A stretch of DNA of 64,000 bases from a bacterium (GTDB taxonomy: Bacteria; Bacillota; Bacilli; Lactobacillales; Streptococcaceae). Positions within the stretch are counted from its first letter, which is position 1, and each line of letters opens with the position of its first letter. The notes under the pieces are model-generated. The model did not search any database. It saw nothing but the letters and a program-made list of their open reading frames with translations, and was not told the origin of the DNA. A program made the position numbers and the translations under genes. Location of the stretch: the NCBI GenBank assembly GCA_905221085.1, contig CAJNBT010000008.1, positions 55,840 to 119,839 on the forward strand, given 5' to 3'. Below are positions 8,571-18,387 of this stretch, piece by piece.

Positions 8571-10241
8571 CTACTCATCTTGAATTGTAATACGATACTG
8601 AACACCTGCTTGCTCTGCAGAATATATAGTAATAGCATAGCGATCCCCAAAATAGAGCACAAAACGCTCATGGACATTGACAATCCCGATAGACTGCTTT
8701 TGATCACTGTAGCTGGCTTGGTGTTCAAAATGTCTCTGCCTTAATTTTTCTCGAATACTTGCCAGCTTTTCAGACGACATACCACGACCATTATCTACCA
8801 CTAAAATTTCCACAAAACCATCTCGTTTAAGAGCTTTAATGCTAATTACATTATCTGTCCGTCTGTGGTCAACACCATGAGCGAAATAATTTTCTACCAG
8901 CGGTTGCAAGGTAAATTTGGGAATTTTCATATTCTCTAGTTCTGGGTCTATCTTGAAACCATAGGCAATAGATTTAGGATAGCGAACCATGCAGAGATAG
9001 CTATATTTACGGCAAAATTCTAATTCCTGTTTGAGAAGAGTTTCTCTTTCGTCGGAAATATTGTTACGCAAGAGACTACTGAATTCATAAATGATATCCG
9101 CCAACTCGTCTTGACTTTGCATGACTGCATACATGCGCAAGAATTCCAGCGTATTATACATAAAATGAGGATTGATTTGCGCCTGCAGGGCCCGCATATT
9201 GGCATCTTTTTGACTAAGCTCTAACTGGTAAATATCATGGATATTCTTTTCCAATCGATCCAACATATCATTTGTAGTCTCTGCAATTAGGAGCAATTCC
9301 TGGTCCTTTTCAAGTGTGTCAATACGAAGGCCTTCTTGTCCTTGGGCAATAGCTTGAATGGAATCCACCAAATCCACTACCTGCTTTTGGTAATTAGCAA
9401 AGGTCTGCCTCAAAGTCAGATAAAGAATAACAATAAAGAGAAGGCTCAAGCCCACAATCAAAGCAGAGCTAGTCACTGTTCCTTGTAAAACAAAGTTTTT
9501 GGGAACTGCCACCTGAACCTGATAGCCATGAGAGGTCACACCAACAAACCAGTTCTCATGCTCCCTATTGACCCTCTCACCAATATGAAAAATCTCCGTA
9601 TCAAAAGGCGATGTGACAGTCACAGCCATCGGGATATGACCTCGGGTATTGTCCACAGCATGGTATAAGATTTCTGGATCCAAGGAGATATAAACAACCC
9701 CTATCGATTGATCCGTCGCTGGGTCTAAAATAGGCACTCCAAAACTATTGGCCTCTGGTTTAAAGTCTTCCGCAAGTACCGTATGACCACCTCTCTCATT
9801 TCTGCTCGAAACATAAACTTCTTTAAAGTCCTGCAAGACGATTGCAACACCCGTTATATAGTCATTTTGAACATAAAGATCATCGATATTTTCATACAGA
9901 GAAATAGAAGTTGACGAAGCTGCTTGATGCTCCAACAGCCAATAAAAATACTCAGATGTTGATAGACTAAAGTACTTATAAACCCCTTGTATCCTGTCTT
10001 GATTGGCTACTAAATCTTGCGCTAGCTGGGCTGACTCGCGATAATAATACTCCACCTCTTCAACTGTTCGAGTAGTTACACGCTGGGCTACTCTTTGAGC
10101 TTCCTTTTCCCGTGAATCCCAGTCAGCGTAAGAAAGTAAGATTGCAAAACTCGCAATAATAATGATCATAACTGAACTGTAGGTTCGCAGAAGCGTATGT
10201 AGCCAAAACTGCTTCATTCTATTTTGTCGCCAATTTTTCAT
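8571..10241 (-). CDS. YesM-type sensor histidine kinase (TCS07-like)
   Basis: A 556-residue membrane sensor kinase, partner of the downstream YesN-type regulator. Helix 1 (about 13-35) and helix 2 (about 257-280) flank a large extracellular sensor domain. A HAMP-like linker follows. The His_kinase motif is AQINPHFMYNTLEF with phospho-acceptor His near 359. ATPase boxes are LQPLVENYFAHGV and VVDNGRGM. Starts at 10241 (used here), 10253 or 10217 are all possible; none has a strong ribosome site, suggesting coupling to the overlapping yesL-like gene. YesM kinases generally sense oligosaccharides or their binding proteins. Confidence 0.9.
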   Translation of the reverse strand: MKNWRQNRMKQFWLHTLLRTYSSVMIIIIASFAILLSYADWDSREKEAQRVAQRVTTRTVEEVEYYYRESAQLAQDLVANQDRIQGVYKYFSLSTSEYFYWLLEHQAASSTSISLYENIDDLYVQNDYITGVAIVLQDFKEVYVSSRNERGGHTVLAEDFKPEANSFGVPILDPATDQSIGVVYISLDPEILYHAVDNTRGHIPMAVTVTSPFDTEIFHIGERVNREHENWFVGVTSHGYQVQVAVPKNFVLQGTVTSSALIVGLSLLFIVILYLTLRQTFANYQKQVVDLVDSIQAIAQGQEGLRIDTLEKDQELLLIAETTNDMLDRLEKNIHDIYQLELSQKDANMRALQAQINPHFMYNTLEFLRMYAVMQSQDELADIIYEFSSLLRNNISDERETLLKQELEFCRKYSYLCMVRYPKSIAYGFKIDPELENMKIPKFTLQPLVENYFAHGVDHRRTDNVISIKALKRDGFVEILVVDNGRGMSSEKLASIREKLRQRHFEHQASYSDQKQSIGIVNVHERFVLYFGDRYAITIYSAEQAGVQYRITIQDE

Positions 10242-10833
10242 GGATGCTTTCATAGACCGGTTCCAACATATCACTGATAAAGAAATGCCACATCCCAATT
10301 CCTACAAAGAAGAGAAGAGCAGGCATATAATAACCAATTGCCACAAGTAGCACAGTCCCAAGGAGAACCTTGGCCACAGCTGCTAGGCTCATAAAGATGC
10401 CAATCAAGGATAGTTTGAGACTATTTCTATAGGACAAGTCAAAATAAACTTGTAGTTTTAAAGATATTGTATAGGCCAAAAAGAGCAGGGCAACTACTAG
10501 AACATTCAAAAAGGTCGCAATCAAATGAATAATAGTCTGATGAGGCAATTGCACCAAGAGATACAGGCCATAGACCAAAACTAGATCCACCCCTAAAAAG
10601 CTATAGAAAATCAGGTTGCTTGAGACGAAATTTTGCTTATATAGAGACCAAGCCTCCTTCAAACTGTATTCCCGAAAGCTATAACCATGTTCTGCATACA
10701 AGCTCATCAAGGTGGAACTAGCCGGCGCTAGACCAAGAATAATCCCTCCTGCCAATGTTAATATCCAAAAGAAGGCTGTCGCAATCATCCCTAAAAAGAA
10801 ACGATTAAAGACAAAGTCTAAAAATCTCCCCAT
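10219..10833 (-). CDS. YesL-family (DUF624) membrane protein
   Basis: A 204-residue membrane protein with about five hydrophobic segments (roughly 15-40, 75-95, 100-125, 140-165 and 165-190). YesL/DUF624 proteins are found with YesMN two-component systems and carbohydrate ABC transporters; their molecular function is unknown. It is first in the yesL-like/kinase/regulator operon. Its 3' end overlaps the kinase start by about 20 bp. A good extended -10 promoter and a cre-like site lie upstream. Confidence 0.85.
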   Translation of the reverse strand: MGRFLDFVFNRFFLGMIATAFFWILTLAGGIILGLAPASSTLMSLYAEHGYSFREYSLKEAWSLYKQNFVSSNLIFYSFLGVDLVLVYGLYLLVQLPHQTIIHLIATFLNVLVVALLFLAYTISLKLQVYFDLSYRNSLKLSLIGIFMSLAAVAKVLLGTVLLVAIGYYMPALLFFVGIGMWHFFISDMLEPVYESIHEKLATK

Positions 10834-10862
10834 GATATCCCCCTAAAAATAACTATGAAACT

Positions 10863-10889
10863 ATTATAGCATATTTCAAGCGTTTTCAA
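10863..10889 (-). promoter_or_regulatory. Promoter with cre-like site for the yesL-kinase-regulator operon
   Basis: The minus strand reads TGCTATAAT (10863-10870, extended -10). Just upstream is TGAAAACGCTTGAA (10876-10889), a 13 of 14 match to the CcpA site TGWAANCGNTNWCA. The cre-like site sits where it would overlap the -35 region, which predicts glucose repression of the two-component system. Confidence 0.5.
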
Positions 10890-10905
10890 ACACATAGACT
10901 ATCCA

Positions 10906-10934
10906 TTTACAATCCCACCAAACCGTGGTACAAT
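10906..10934 (+). promoter_or_regulatory. SigA promoter of the Trep_Strep gene
   Basis: TTTACA, 17 bases, then TGGTACAAT carrying an extended TG motif. The ATG follows at 10968 after the ribosome site AGGAG. Confidence 0.7.
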
Positions 10935-10967
10935 GAGAATTGTGATAAAATTATCAGGAGACAATTC

Positions 10968-11537
10968 ATGAAAAAATCTATCTTAACTACACTGCTTTTT
11001 GCAGTTCTTTACTTCCTCTGCATGGGGATTGGTGTCCTTTTGGGCAATCTCTTTGACCAAACTGGAAACATGTTTTATGCGCCTGCCTTTACTGGCCTTG
11101 TAGGCGGTAGCGTCTATATGATCCTAGTCGCAAAAGTTCCGCGCTTTGGAGCCATTACCACTATCGGCCTTGTCATGGCTCTCTTTTTCTTGGGAACTAA
11201 ACACGGTGCTGGTGCCTTCCTTCCTGGAATTATCTGTGGCCTCCTAGCAGATGGAGTAGCTAACCTCGGAAAATACAAGGACCAAACAAAGAATTTCCTT
11301 TCTTTCGTTATTTTCACTTTTAGCACATCTGGACCAATTCTACTCATGTGGATTACGCCCAAAGCCTATATGGCTACCCTTCTGGCAAGAGGAAAATCGC
11401 AAGAATATATCGACCGTATCATGGTCGCACCAAATCCTGGAACTGTCCTTTTATTTATCGCAAGTATTGTCATCGGAGCCCTAGTGGGTGCCTTGATTGG
11501 ACAAGCCTTGAGTAAAAAATTGGCACAAAAAATCTGA
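10968..11537 (+). CDS. MptD/Trep_Strep-family membrane protein (putative ECF-type substrate component)
   Basis: A 189-residue protein with five or six membrane helices. The family (Trep_Strep, TIGR02185-like) groups with the S components of energy-coupling-factor transporters, which bind vitamins or other small solutes and share a common EcfAAT energiser. No ECF ATPase is in the window, as expected for a group II system. The C-terminus is basic (ALSKKLAQKI). It has its own promoter and a strong terminator and lies between the methionine importer and the yesL operon. The substrate cannot be deduced. Confidence 0.75.
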   Translation: MKKSILTTLLFAVLYFLCMGIGVLLGNLFDQTGNMFYAPAFTGLVGGSVYMILVAKVPRFGAITTIGLVMALFFLGTKHGAGAFLPGIICGLLADGVANLGKYKDQTKNFLSFVIFTFSTSGPILLMWITPKAYMATLLARGKSQEYIDRIMVAPNPGTVLLFIASIVIGALVGALIGQALSKKLAQKI

Positions 11538-11542
11538 TTACT

Positions 11543-11568
11543 AAAAAAGAGCCGCACGGCTCTTTTTT
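11543..11568. terminator. Bidirectional terminator
   Basis: A perfect stem AAAAAAGAGCCG / CGGCTCTTTTTT with a 2-base loop lies between the convergent Trep_Strep gene and metI. It overlaps the metI stop codon. Confidence 0.9.
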
Positions 11569-12259
11569 ATTTATGACTTAATTTCTTGGTCAAGAAGTCT
11601 CCCAAAAATTGGATAAGGAAGATAATCAAAATGATAATGATGGTTGCCAAGATGGTCACATCGTGATTGTAACGGTTAAATCCATAGGCGATAGCCACGT
11701 TACCTATACCACCAGCTCCAACCGCACCGGCCATAGCTGTTTCTCCAACAAGTGAAATCAAGGTCACAGTTGTCACGCGGATCAAGTCTGGAAGGCCTTC
11801 GGATAGGTAAACACCTACGATATCCCAGAATGTCGCTCCGCTAGCTTGAGCCGCCTCAATGACACCACCATCTAGCTCAGCCAATACCACCTGTACTTGA
11901 CGGGCAAAGAAGGCAAAAACTGCAAAAGATAGCGGTACGATAGCCGCATTTGGACCAATGCTTGTTCCTACGATTAGATGAGAGAAGGGTGACAAGACTG
12001 CCAAGAGAATGATAAATGGTACCGCACGAAAAATGGAAGTAATCTTGTCTAAAATCCAGAAAACGACTTTATTTTCTAAAACACCACCCGGCGCTGTCAA
12101 GACGAGGAAAAGACCTGCCACTAGCCCCAAGAAACCTCCAATGATAAAGGAAAGAACTGTCATATAAAGGGTTAGGTAGATGGCTGTTCCCCAGCCTGCC
12201 TGACCAGCCCAGCCCATTTTATAGACATTTGGTAAATAGGTTTGAATCAATGATTCCAT
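11567..12259 (-). CDS. metI: Methionine ABC importer permease MetI
   Basis: A 230-residue inner membrane permease with five helices. The EAA-type loop that docks on the ATPase is visible as EAAQASGATFWDIVGVYLSEGLPD (about 135-158). It ends the unit metQ-M20 peptidase-metN-metI, starting 1 bp after the metN stop. With MetN and MetQ it imports L- and D-methionine and methionine peptides or derivatives. Confidence 0.95.
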   Translation of the reverse strand: MESLIQTYLPNVYKMGWAGQAGWGTAIYLTLYMTVLSFIIGGFLGLVAGLFLVLTAPGGVLENKVVFWILDKITSIFRAVPFIILLAVLSPFSHLIVGTSIGPNAAIVPLSFAVFAFFARQVQVVLAELDGGVIEAAQASGATFWDIVGVYLSEGLPDLIRVTTVTLISLVGETAMAGAVGAGGIGNVAIAYGFNRYNHDVTILATIIIILIIFLIQFLGDFLTKKLSHK

Positions 12260-12260
12260 C

Positions 12261-13322
12261 TTACTGTCCTCCCTTCAATACTTTTAGCTGTACGCCTGCT
12301 TGACGAATGGCTTCTTGGGCACCTGCTAGCGCTGCTTTTTCACCTGACAAGACCACCACTAATTCTCCAACAGGAGTGCCATCGAGAATTTCGATATTCC
12401 CATAGAGGATATTAGCCGCCACTTGATAATGCTTGTACAATTCATTCAAAAGTGGCTCGTCTGTTGAAGCTCCAGCGTACTTGAGTTGCACCAAGAGACT
12501 GTTTTCAGACAGATGTTCCACGATTTCTTGCTTCTCGATTTTGACCATGGCTTCGTCAATACCTGTAGCTGTTGAGATAAAGTCTTGGGTCAAAGGTTGT
12601 TTAGGGTCTGAGAAGATTTCAAGGACACTTCCCTCTTCAATCAAATGACCATCCTGCATGACTGCCACACGATTGGCAATATCTTTGACAATCTGCATTT
12701 CATGCGTAATCAAGACAACCGTCAAGCCTAATTTTTGGTTCAAATCTTGCAACAAGGCCAAAATTTGCTTGGTTGTCTTAGGGTCAAGGGCAGAAGTTGA
12801 CTCATCTGAAATCAAGATTTTTGGATCATTTGCCAAGGCACGCGCAATGGCCACACGCTGTTTTTGCCCTCCAGATAGTTGTGAAGGGTAGTTTTCAGCA
12901 CGATCTGCCAAGCCAACCAAGTCCAACAACTTAGCTACTTTAGCCTTCTTTTCTTCCTTGCTGAGTCCAGAGTGTTTAAGGGCAAAGGCTACATTCTCCT
13001 CTGCTGTCTTTTGGCTCATCAGGTTAAAATGCTGGAAAATCATTCCGATATCTTGACGTTTACGACGCAACTGCTCGGCCGTCAAGGTGACCTTACCATC
13101 AAAAATCACATCGTCGTCAATAGTGATTTTCCCTGCAGATGGTTTTTGCAAGAGATTAATCACCCGTACAAGGGTTGATTTCCCTGCTCCAGAATATCCA
13201 ACAATTCCGTAGATATCCCCTTCTTGGATGTGAATGGTCACATCCTTAACCGCTGTGATGGTTCTCTTCTTCTGATGAAAAGTCACATCGATCTGATCTA
13301 ACTTAATAATATCTCTACTCAT
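12261..13322 (-). CDS. metN: Methionine ABC importer ATP-binding protein MetN
   Basis: A 353-residue ATPase. Walker A is GYSGAGKST (about 42-50), the signature is [15 protein letters not shown] and Walker B is ILISDEST. The C-terminal 90 residues form the NIL/ACT-like domain, which lets MetNI sense internal methionine (trans-inhibition). It overlaps the preceding M20 peptidase gene by 8 bp and is followed by metI after 1 bp. Confidence 0.95.
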   Translation of the reverse strand: MSRDIIKLDQIDVTFHQKKRTITAVKDVTIHIQEGDIYGIVGYSGAGKSTLVRVINLLQKPSAGKITIDDDVIFDGKVTLTAEQLRRKRQDIGMIFQHFNLMSQKTAEENVAFALKHSGLSKEEKKAKVAKLLDLVGLADRAENYPSQLSGGQKQRVAIARALANDPKILISDESTSALDPKTTKQILALLQDLNQKLGLTVVLITHEMQIVKDIANRVAVMQDGHLIEEGSVLEIFSDPKQPLTQDFISTATGIDEAMVKIEKQEIVEHLSENSLLVQLKYAGASTDEPLLNELYKHYQVAANILYGNIEILDGTPVGELVVVLSGEKAALAGAQEAIRQAGVQLKVLKGGQ

Positions 13323-14688
13323 AGCTTCTAATCAGCTCCTCTACTAATTCAATATGGGTGTAGTAATCGGCGATTCGCACGTTCTCATCTCCACCGTGGT
13401 CTCGGCTATTGGCATTTCCTAAACCGAAGGCCACCATTGGCACCTCTAGGGCATCAAAAACCGTATGCATAGGCCCTGTCCCAGCTGTAGTCGGCAAGAC
13501 AGATACGCCCTGTGGATAGAATTTCTTGGCCAACTCGATCACATTAAGAATGGCTGGCGCGCTCATATCGCTTCGATAGCTCATCTCTCCCAAGGTATAG
13601 TATAATTCTACCTTATCAAAGCCATTTTTGTCTAGCTGTTTCCGAATTTTTTCCAGAACATCATGCGGTTCTAGACCAGGAACCAAACGAACTTCTAGCT
13701 TAGCGCTGGCTTCTGCTGGCAAAATCGTTTTGACTCCTTGTCCTTGGTAACCTGACTGAATCCCTTCGATATTAAGAGCTGGCTCGAAAAAGAAACGTTT
13801 TAGAAAGGCTGCGCGGTCCTCTTGTAAGAGAGGCAATTCCAAACCATAAATCTGGCTGATTTCCCCTGGATTTCGTTGGGCATAGGTATCCACCAAGGCC
13901 AATTCTCGTTCATTTGGCTCTTGTACTTCTTCGTACAAGCCTTCAACCAAGATACGGCCATCTGCGGCACGAAGAGACTGTAAGGCTTGAAGGAGATACC
14001 AGGGAGCTGATTCCACAACCCCACCATAACTCGAATGGATATCCACATCAGCGCTTTTTACCTTGGCATCAAAAGTCACAATTCCCTTATTTCCACCAGA
14101 AATTTCCAGCTGTTCCAAGGCATTTTTGGTTCCTTGTTCCCAGACCAACAAATCTGCGCCACGGAGTTTATCCGCATGCTTTTCCAGATACTTATCTAGG
14201 TCTGTCGAAGCCGATTCCTCTGCTCCCTCCATGATAAAACTGATATTGACAGGCAGGTCATCGTGGTGCTGCATGTATTTTCTCAAAGCACTCAAACGAG
14301 CCGTGATATGACCCTTGTCGTCATCAACCCCACGCCCATACATAAAGCCATTGCGGACCGAAAGCGTAAAGGGATCCTCTGTCCAGACCTGATCCCCGTC
14401 CGCTGGCACAGTGTCATAGTGGTTATAGAAAATCAAGGTTTTGGCATCTGGACGCGAACTCTTGAAATGCGCCATGACAAAAGGCGCCGTGTAAGTCTCA
14501 TCAATCTCCACTTCAGCCCCAACACGCTTGAAAATCTCACCCAGATAGTTTGCGACTTCTTTAAGTCCCACCTGTTGGGCAAAGACCGATTTCTTAGAAA
14601 TCAAGGTACGCAAAACCTCGAAATAATGCTGGGCTACATGATCTTTTTCAAATTTTTCAATCTGTTCTTGTTCACTAGGAAAAACCAT
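13315..14688 (-). CDS. M20-family metallopeptidase (dipeptidase-type)
   Basis: A 457-residue zinc peptidase of family M20. Metal ligands and catalytic residues are visible: [12 protein letters not shown] (His, Asp), [10 protein letters not shown] (bridging Asp), MEGAEESAS (general base Glu plus metal Glu) and a C-terminal [16 protein letters not shown]is. The lid/dimer domain lies about residues 210-360. It is inserted between metQ and metN in the same operon. A role in releasing methionine or cysteine from imported peptides is plausible but inferred. Confidence 0.9.
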   Translation of the reverse strand: MVFPSEQEQIEKFEKDHVAQHYFEVLRTLISKKSVFAQQVGLKEVANYLGEIFKRVGAEVEIDETYTAPFVMAHFKSSRPDAKTLIFYNHYDTVPADGDQVWTEDPFTLSVRNGFMYGRGVDDDKGHITARLSALRKYMQHHDDLPVNISFIMEGAEESASTDLDKYLEKHADKLRGADLLVWEQGTKNALEQLEISGGNKGIVTFDAKVKSADVDIHSSYGGVVESAPWYLLQALQSLRAADGRILVEGLYEEVQEPNERELALVDTYAQRNPGEISQIYGLELPLLQEDRAAFLKRFFFEPALNIEGIQSGYQGQGVKTILPAEASAKLEVRLVPGLEPHDVLEKIRKQLDKNGFDKVELYYTLGEMSYRSDMSAPAILNVIELAKKFYPQGVSVLPTTAGTGPMHTVFDALEVPMVAFGLGNANSRDHGGDENVRIADYYTHIELVEELIRSYE

Positions 14689-14748
14689 ATTCTCTCTACC
14701 TTTCTATGAACTACTCTTCCTGACAATCCATGCTCTATACAAAAGCAA

Positions 14749-14773
14749 GAGGTGGAATTCTCTCTCCCACCTC
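14749..14773 (-). terminator. Possible attenuator hairpin between metQ and the M20 peptidase gene
   Basis: GAGGTGG and CCACCTC form a 7-bp stem with an 11-base loop, followed on the minus strand by TTGCTTTTG. The T tract is imperfect, so partial termination that keeps metQ more abundant than the downstream genes is likely. Confidence 0.5.
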
Positions 14774-14784
14774 CCTGTTTCTTA

Positions 14785-15639
14785 TTACCAAACTGGTTGA
14801 TCCAAACCGTCTGATGTTTCTTCGATAACTTTTTTCACGTCATCTGTGTGGTAAGCTGCGATCACTTTCTTGATAGCATCAGCCTTAGGTGATGTTTCCC
14901 AATCTTTTTTCGCAACGATAATGTTGTACCATTGTTTTGAATTTTCATCAGCTTGTTCTTTGAAAAGTGCTTTCTTGTAGTCCAATTTTGCTTCTGTAAC
15001 GAAGGTATTGTTTACAACGGCAGCGTCAACTGATGACAATGAACGAGCTGTTTGGCTAGCGTCCAATTCAGTGATTTTCAAGTTCTTTGGATTTTCTTTG
15101 ATGTTAGCAACTGTTGCAAGAGCAGTTCCTGAAACGTCCAATTTAATCAAGCCAGCTGATTGAAGCAAGTAAAGCGCACGGCTTTCGTTTGTAGCATCGT
15201 TCGGTACAGCGATTTCTCCGTTTGCTGGGATGTCTTCTACTTTAGTGTACTTGTTGTCACTTCCATTCAAACCTGAGTAAAGGCGAATTGGAGAGATGTA
15301 AGTATCTGCAATCGCTACAAGGTCTTTCCCGTTTTCTTTGTTCCAGTTGTTCAAGAAGTTATAGTGTTGGAAAGCGTTCAAATCTACTTCGCCATCAGCA
15401 GTTGCCTTGTTTGGTTGTGAGTAGTCTGTGAACTCTGTAAATTCCAAAGTGATTCCGTCTTTTTTAACCAATTCTTGGATTTTGTCCCAACGTTTTTCTT
15501 CAGAACCGCTACGGTTAACAGTTGCGATTTTGATAGTTGTTGCATTGTCTGCTTTCTTTTCTGAGTTTCCGCAAGCTGCAAGAGCCAAACCTGCGACTGT
15601 AGCAAGAGCTGCTACACCAAGCCATTTTTTGATTTTCAT
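14785..15639 (-). CDS. metQ: Methionine-binding lipoprotein MetQ
   Basis: A 284-residue NlpA-family substrate-binding lipoprotein. The signal peptide ends in the lipobox LALAAC with lipidated Cys23. The body has the NlpA hallmarks: DLNAFQHYNFL and a C-terminal ETSDGLDQPVW. It is the first gene of the met importer operon. A perfect 19-bp palindrome of the streptococcal Met-box type lies 82 bp upstream, so expression should depend on a LysR-type methionine regulator (MtaR/MetR). Confidence 0.95.
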   Translation of the reverse strand: MKIKKWLGVAALATVAGLALAACGNSEKKADNATTIKIATVNRSGSEEKRWDKIQELVKKDGITLEFTEFTDYSQPNKATADGEVDLNAFQHYNFLNNWNKENGKDLVAIADTYISPIRLYSGLNGSDNKYTKVEDIPANGEIAVPNDATNESRALYLLQSAGLIKLDVSGTALATVANIKENPKNLKITELDASQTARSLSSVDAAVVNNTFVTEAKLDYKKALFKEQADENSKQWYNIIVAKKDWETSPKADAIKKVIAAYHTDDVKKVIEETSDGLDQPVW

Positions 15640-15720
15640 GATTCTTTCTCCTTAAAAATAATACCGTACTAGTATCTCACAATTTGTTTGATTTCACAAA
15701 TTGTTATTAGATAGTCAGAT

Positions 15721-15739
15721 ATATAGTTTAAAACTATAT
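15721..15739 (-). promoter_or_regulatory. Met-box palindrome upstream of metQ
   Basis: ATATAGTTT-A-AAACTATAT is a perfect 9+1+9 palindrome. It matches the TATAGTTTnAAACTATA operator known for LysR-type methionine regulators in streptococci. Confidence 0.8.
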
Positions 15740-15752
15740 CCCTAAAAACTGA

Positions 15753-15786
15753 GAAATCACCCATCTTACTCAGAATGGATGATTTC
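15753..15786 (-). terminator. Terminator after the cystine-type binding protein gene
   Basis: A 12-bp stem (GAAATCACCCAT / ATGGATGATTTC, one mismatch) is followed on the minus strand by TCAGTTTTTAG. It separates this gene from the metQ operon. Confidence 0.65.
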
Positions 15787-15792
15787 AAGAAA

Positions 15793-16656
<864 letters not shown>

Positions 16657-16726
16657 TTAACAGAAAAAGACCATTTACGCCATTATATGATATCTATCTC
16701 TGTGATAAATTTTTTTTATGGCTGAT

Positions 16727-17050
16727 TTAAAAGACCAAACGCAAGACGGCAATCAAGACTACTCCGAAGAGAACCGTTCCGACTAGATTGCGATAACGAA
16801 ATGCTACCCAAGCCGTCGGAAATACTGCTAAGAAGTCCAGCCATTTGATTTGAGGAAGACTACCAACCTTGCCTGTTACTACACTTGAAAGAATCAAGGC
16901 AAAGATAATAGAAACGGGCAAGAACTTCAAAAAACGCTCAACGATTGCAGGCAAGCCCTTATACTTGACTAAGATGAAGGGAATCATACGGGGAATCCAA
17001 GTCACCAATCCAGAGAAAATAACTGCTAATAAAAGATACTTACTGACCAT
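16727..17050 (-). CDS. azlD: AzlD-family branched-chain amino-acid exporter subunit
   Basis: A 107-residue membrane protein with four helices. The family motif TWIPRMIPFIL is present near the N-terminus. AzlD is the small partner of AzlC (BrnE/BrnF in Corynebacterium), together exporting branched-chain amino acids or analogues. It overlaps the azlC 3' end by 11 bp, so translation is coupled. Confidence 0.88.
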   Translation of the reverse strand: MVSKYLLLAVIFSGLVTWIPRMIPFILVKYKGLPAIVERFLKFLPVSIIFALILSSVVTGKVGSLPQIKWLDFLAVFPTAWVAFRYRNLVGTVLFGVVLIAVLRLVF

Positions 17051-17735
17051 CTAATACCACCCCCATTGTACAACCAAGTAGCGTCGCAAACAGAACAGCT
17101 AGTGACTGAGACACCACTATCAAGAGTAAAAAGAAGGACACCGCAACAACTGCTAGGATAATGAGCAGATTGCGGACAGGAATCCGTCTTTGCATAATCT
17201 GGAATTGCGAAGCAAAAATTCCGATAAACATCCCAACCAGGGCAAAATCCAAGCCAAAGATTTCTGGATTTGGCAACAGGCCGCCCAGAGCCGTTCCGAC
17301 AACTGTTCCCACAAACCAAGCCACATAGCTGTTGAGATTGTTTCCGTGCATCCACATAGGATTGACCTTGTCTGTATGGGCCAATTCGCCCATCAAAACG
17401 CCATAAGTCTCATCCGTCAAGATACTAGACATACCGATATTATGCCAAAGACTGGTATGACGGAAATAGGTTGACGCATGCAAACTCAACAAAAAGAGAC
17501 GCAAATTAATCAAAAAGACCGTCATAACAATAGCTGCCACAGGAGCCTGAACCGCAATCAGAGCCAACATGGCAAACTGGGCGCTCCCAGCATAAACAAA
17601 GAGGCTCATCAAGCCCATCTCTACAGGTGTCACATAGGGCGCACCGATAATCCCACAGGCCAGTCCGATACTAACATATCCAAGGGCCGTTGGCATAGCT
17701 GCCTTCGCTCCCTCCCAAAATCCTTTTTCTTTCAT
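17040..17735 (-). CDS. azlC: AzlC-family branched-chain amino-acid exporter
   Basis: A 231-residue membrane protein with about seven helices. AzlC hallmarks include AMPTALGYVSIGLACGI, SLFVYAGSAQFAML and ILTDETYGVLMGE. The ATG at 17735 is chosen because AGGAG lies 4 bases upstream; an ATG at 17747 has no such site. It pairs with the overlapping azlD. Confidence 0.88.
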   Translation of the reverse strand: MKEKGFWEGAKAAMPTALGYVSIGLACGIIGAPYVTPVEMGLMSLFVYAGSAQFAMLALIAVQAPVAAIVMTVFLINLRLFLLSLHASTYFRHTSLWHNIGMSSILTDETYGVLMGELAHTDKVNPMWMHGNNLNSYVAWFVGTVVGTALGGLLPNPEIFGLDFALVGMFIGIFASQFQIMQRRIPVRNLLIILAVVAVSFFLLLIVVSQSLAVLFATLLGCTMGVVLDGQ

Positions 17736-17822
17736 CTTTCTCCTCATATTATCTTAATAAATGGGCTGAATCAGTTCCAGCCACAGCATGGACTATTATA
17801 ACACATTCGGGAAAGAGAAAAA

Positions 17823-17849
17823 AGTCTGCTGATTGTAATCAGACAGACT
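17823..17849 (-). terminator. Terminator after the immunity gene
   Basis: On the minus strand AGTCTG-T-CTGATT pairs with AATCAG-C-AGACT and is followed by TTTTTTC. Confidence 0.75.
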
Positions 17850-17854
17850 CTATT

Positions 17855-17903
17855 TTATTCCATAGTATCAAAGGCAAGACTTGGCTTAGCATTGAGGTCC
17901 AAG
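17855..17903 (-). repeat. 49-bp duplicate of the tsaD 3' end
   Basis: Read from the stop codon, this segment matches 20890-20938 (end of tsaD) at 42 of 49 positions with no gaps, in the same frame and ending at the same stop. Confidence 0.85.
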
Positions 17904-18157
17904 CCTTGCTTATATTTAGCTTCTTTCTTTTGGACAAATTTTGCTAAATCCAATAACTCTGTCGGTGGTTCACCTTTAAAGCCCAACAATTCTTTAGAGA
18001 CGGCAAAAGAAAGACGTGCAGCTAGCAAATCTTCGCTAGTACTAGAAAACTGTTTTGCTGTTTCCAGCAATTGCTTCCTAAATTCTTCCGTCAAGCTAAT
18101 TTCTTTATTATTGTACAGGGAATGAATCAACATTTGCAACTGACTTTGCTTTTCCAT
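17855..18157 (-). CDS. Bacteriocin immunity-type protein with a tsaD-derived tail
   Basis: A 100-residue protein resembling the four-helix EntA_Immun family of class II bacteriocin immunity proteins (LLDLAKFVQKKEAKYKQG). GAGG precedes the ATG. The last 16 residues ([15 protein letters not shown] and its lead-in) match the last residues of TsaD encoded 3 kb upstream, differing at one position over [12 protein letters not shown](T/I)ME. The DNA is 42 of 49 identical up to and including the stop. The gene therefore seems to have acquired its 3' end from tsaD by duplication. It lies downstream of a decayed vp1-like copy and a retained Rgg-type promoter box. Which toxin it protects against is unknown. 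Confidence 0.75.
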   Translation of the reverse strand: MEKQSQLQMLIHSLYNNKEISLTEEFRKQLLETAKQFSSTSEDLLAARLSFAVSKELLGFKGEPPTELLDLAKFVQKKEAKYKQGLDLNAKPSLAFDTME

Positions 18158-18170
18158 CGTTTACCTCATT

Positions 18171-18233
18171 TTATCTAGGACGCCAAGTTTCACTTTTAGT
18201 CCAGCCATTTACAGTATGCTCAGAATTAAACAT
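18171..18233 (-). pseudogene. Remnant of a VP1-like secreted peptide gene
   Basis: A 20-codon frame, open for a few codons before its ATG, ends QYMFNSEHTVNGWTKSETWRPR. It resembles the tail of the intact VP1-like peptide (KYFNHDSSTVNRRRY), sharing FN, TVN and a basic end. It follows a copy of the intact gene's promoter and leader but lacks the double-glycine leader and core. A deletion joining leader DNA to the last codons explains it best. It ends 13 bp before the immunity gene. Confidence 0.55.
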
Positions 18234-18299
18234 ATACTGTACGAATTCTCATCTATAAACCACTTCTGCGACTTAGGATTTGCTTGAAGTGCTTTACAA

Positions 18300-18380
18300 G
18301 GATAATATAACACAGAAATTGGCTTATTTTAGAAAATCGCATATTTGACATTTTTTCTCACAAAAATATTACATTTGAGA
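18300..18380 (-). promoter_or_regulatory. Second copy of the Rgg-controlled promoter region
   Basis: This stretch is a diverged copy of 19705-19800. A 24-base block at 18325-18348 is identical to 19733-19756, the operator arm of the intact vp1-like promoter. The partner arm (ACATTTGAGATT) has degenerated and the shp gene is missing. It could still give Rgg-dependent transcription of the immunity gene. Confidence 0.6.
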
Positions 18381-18387
18381 TTGTTTA

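Noticed and set aside
14263..14709. 148-codon frame on the plus strand
   Set aside because: It is fully antisense to the M20 peptidase gene, which has clear catalytic motifs; no start signal of its own.
15640..15792. S-box or T-box riboswitch upstream of metQ
   Set aside because: No long structured leader or specifier-like stems; the region holds a terminator of the upstream gene and a protein-binding palindrome instead.
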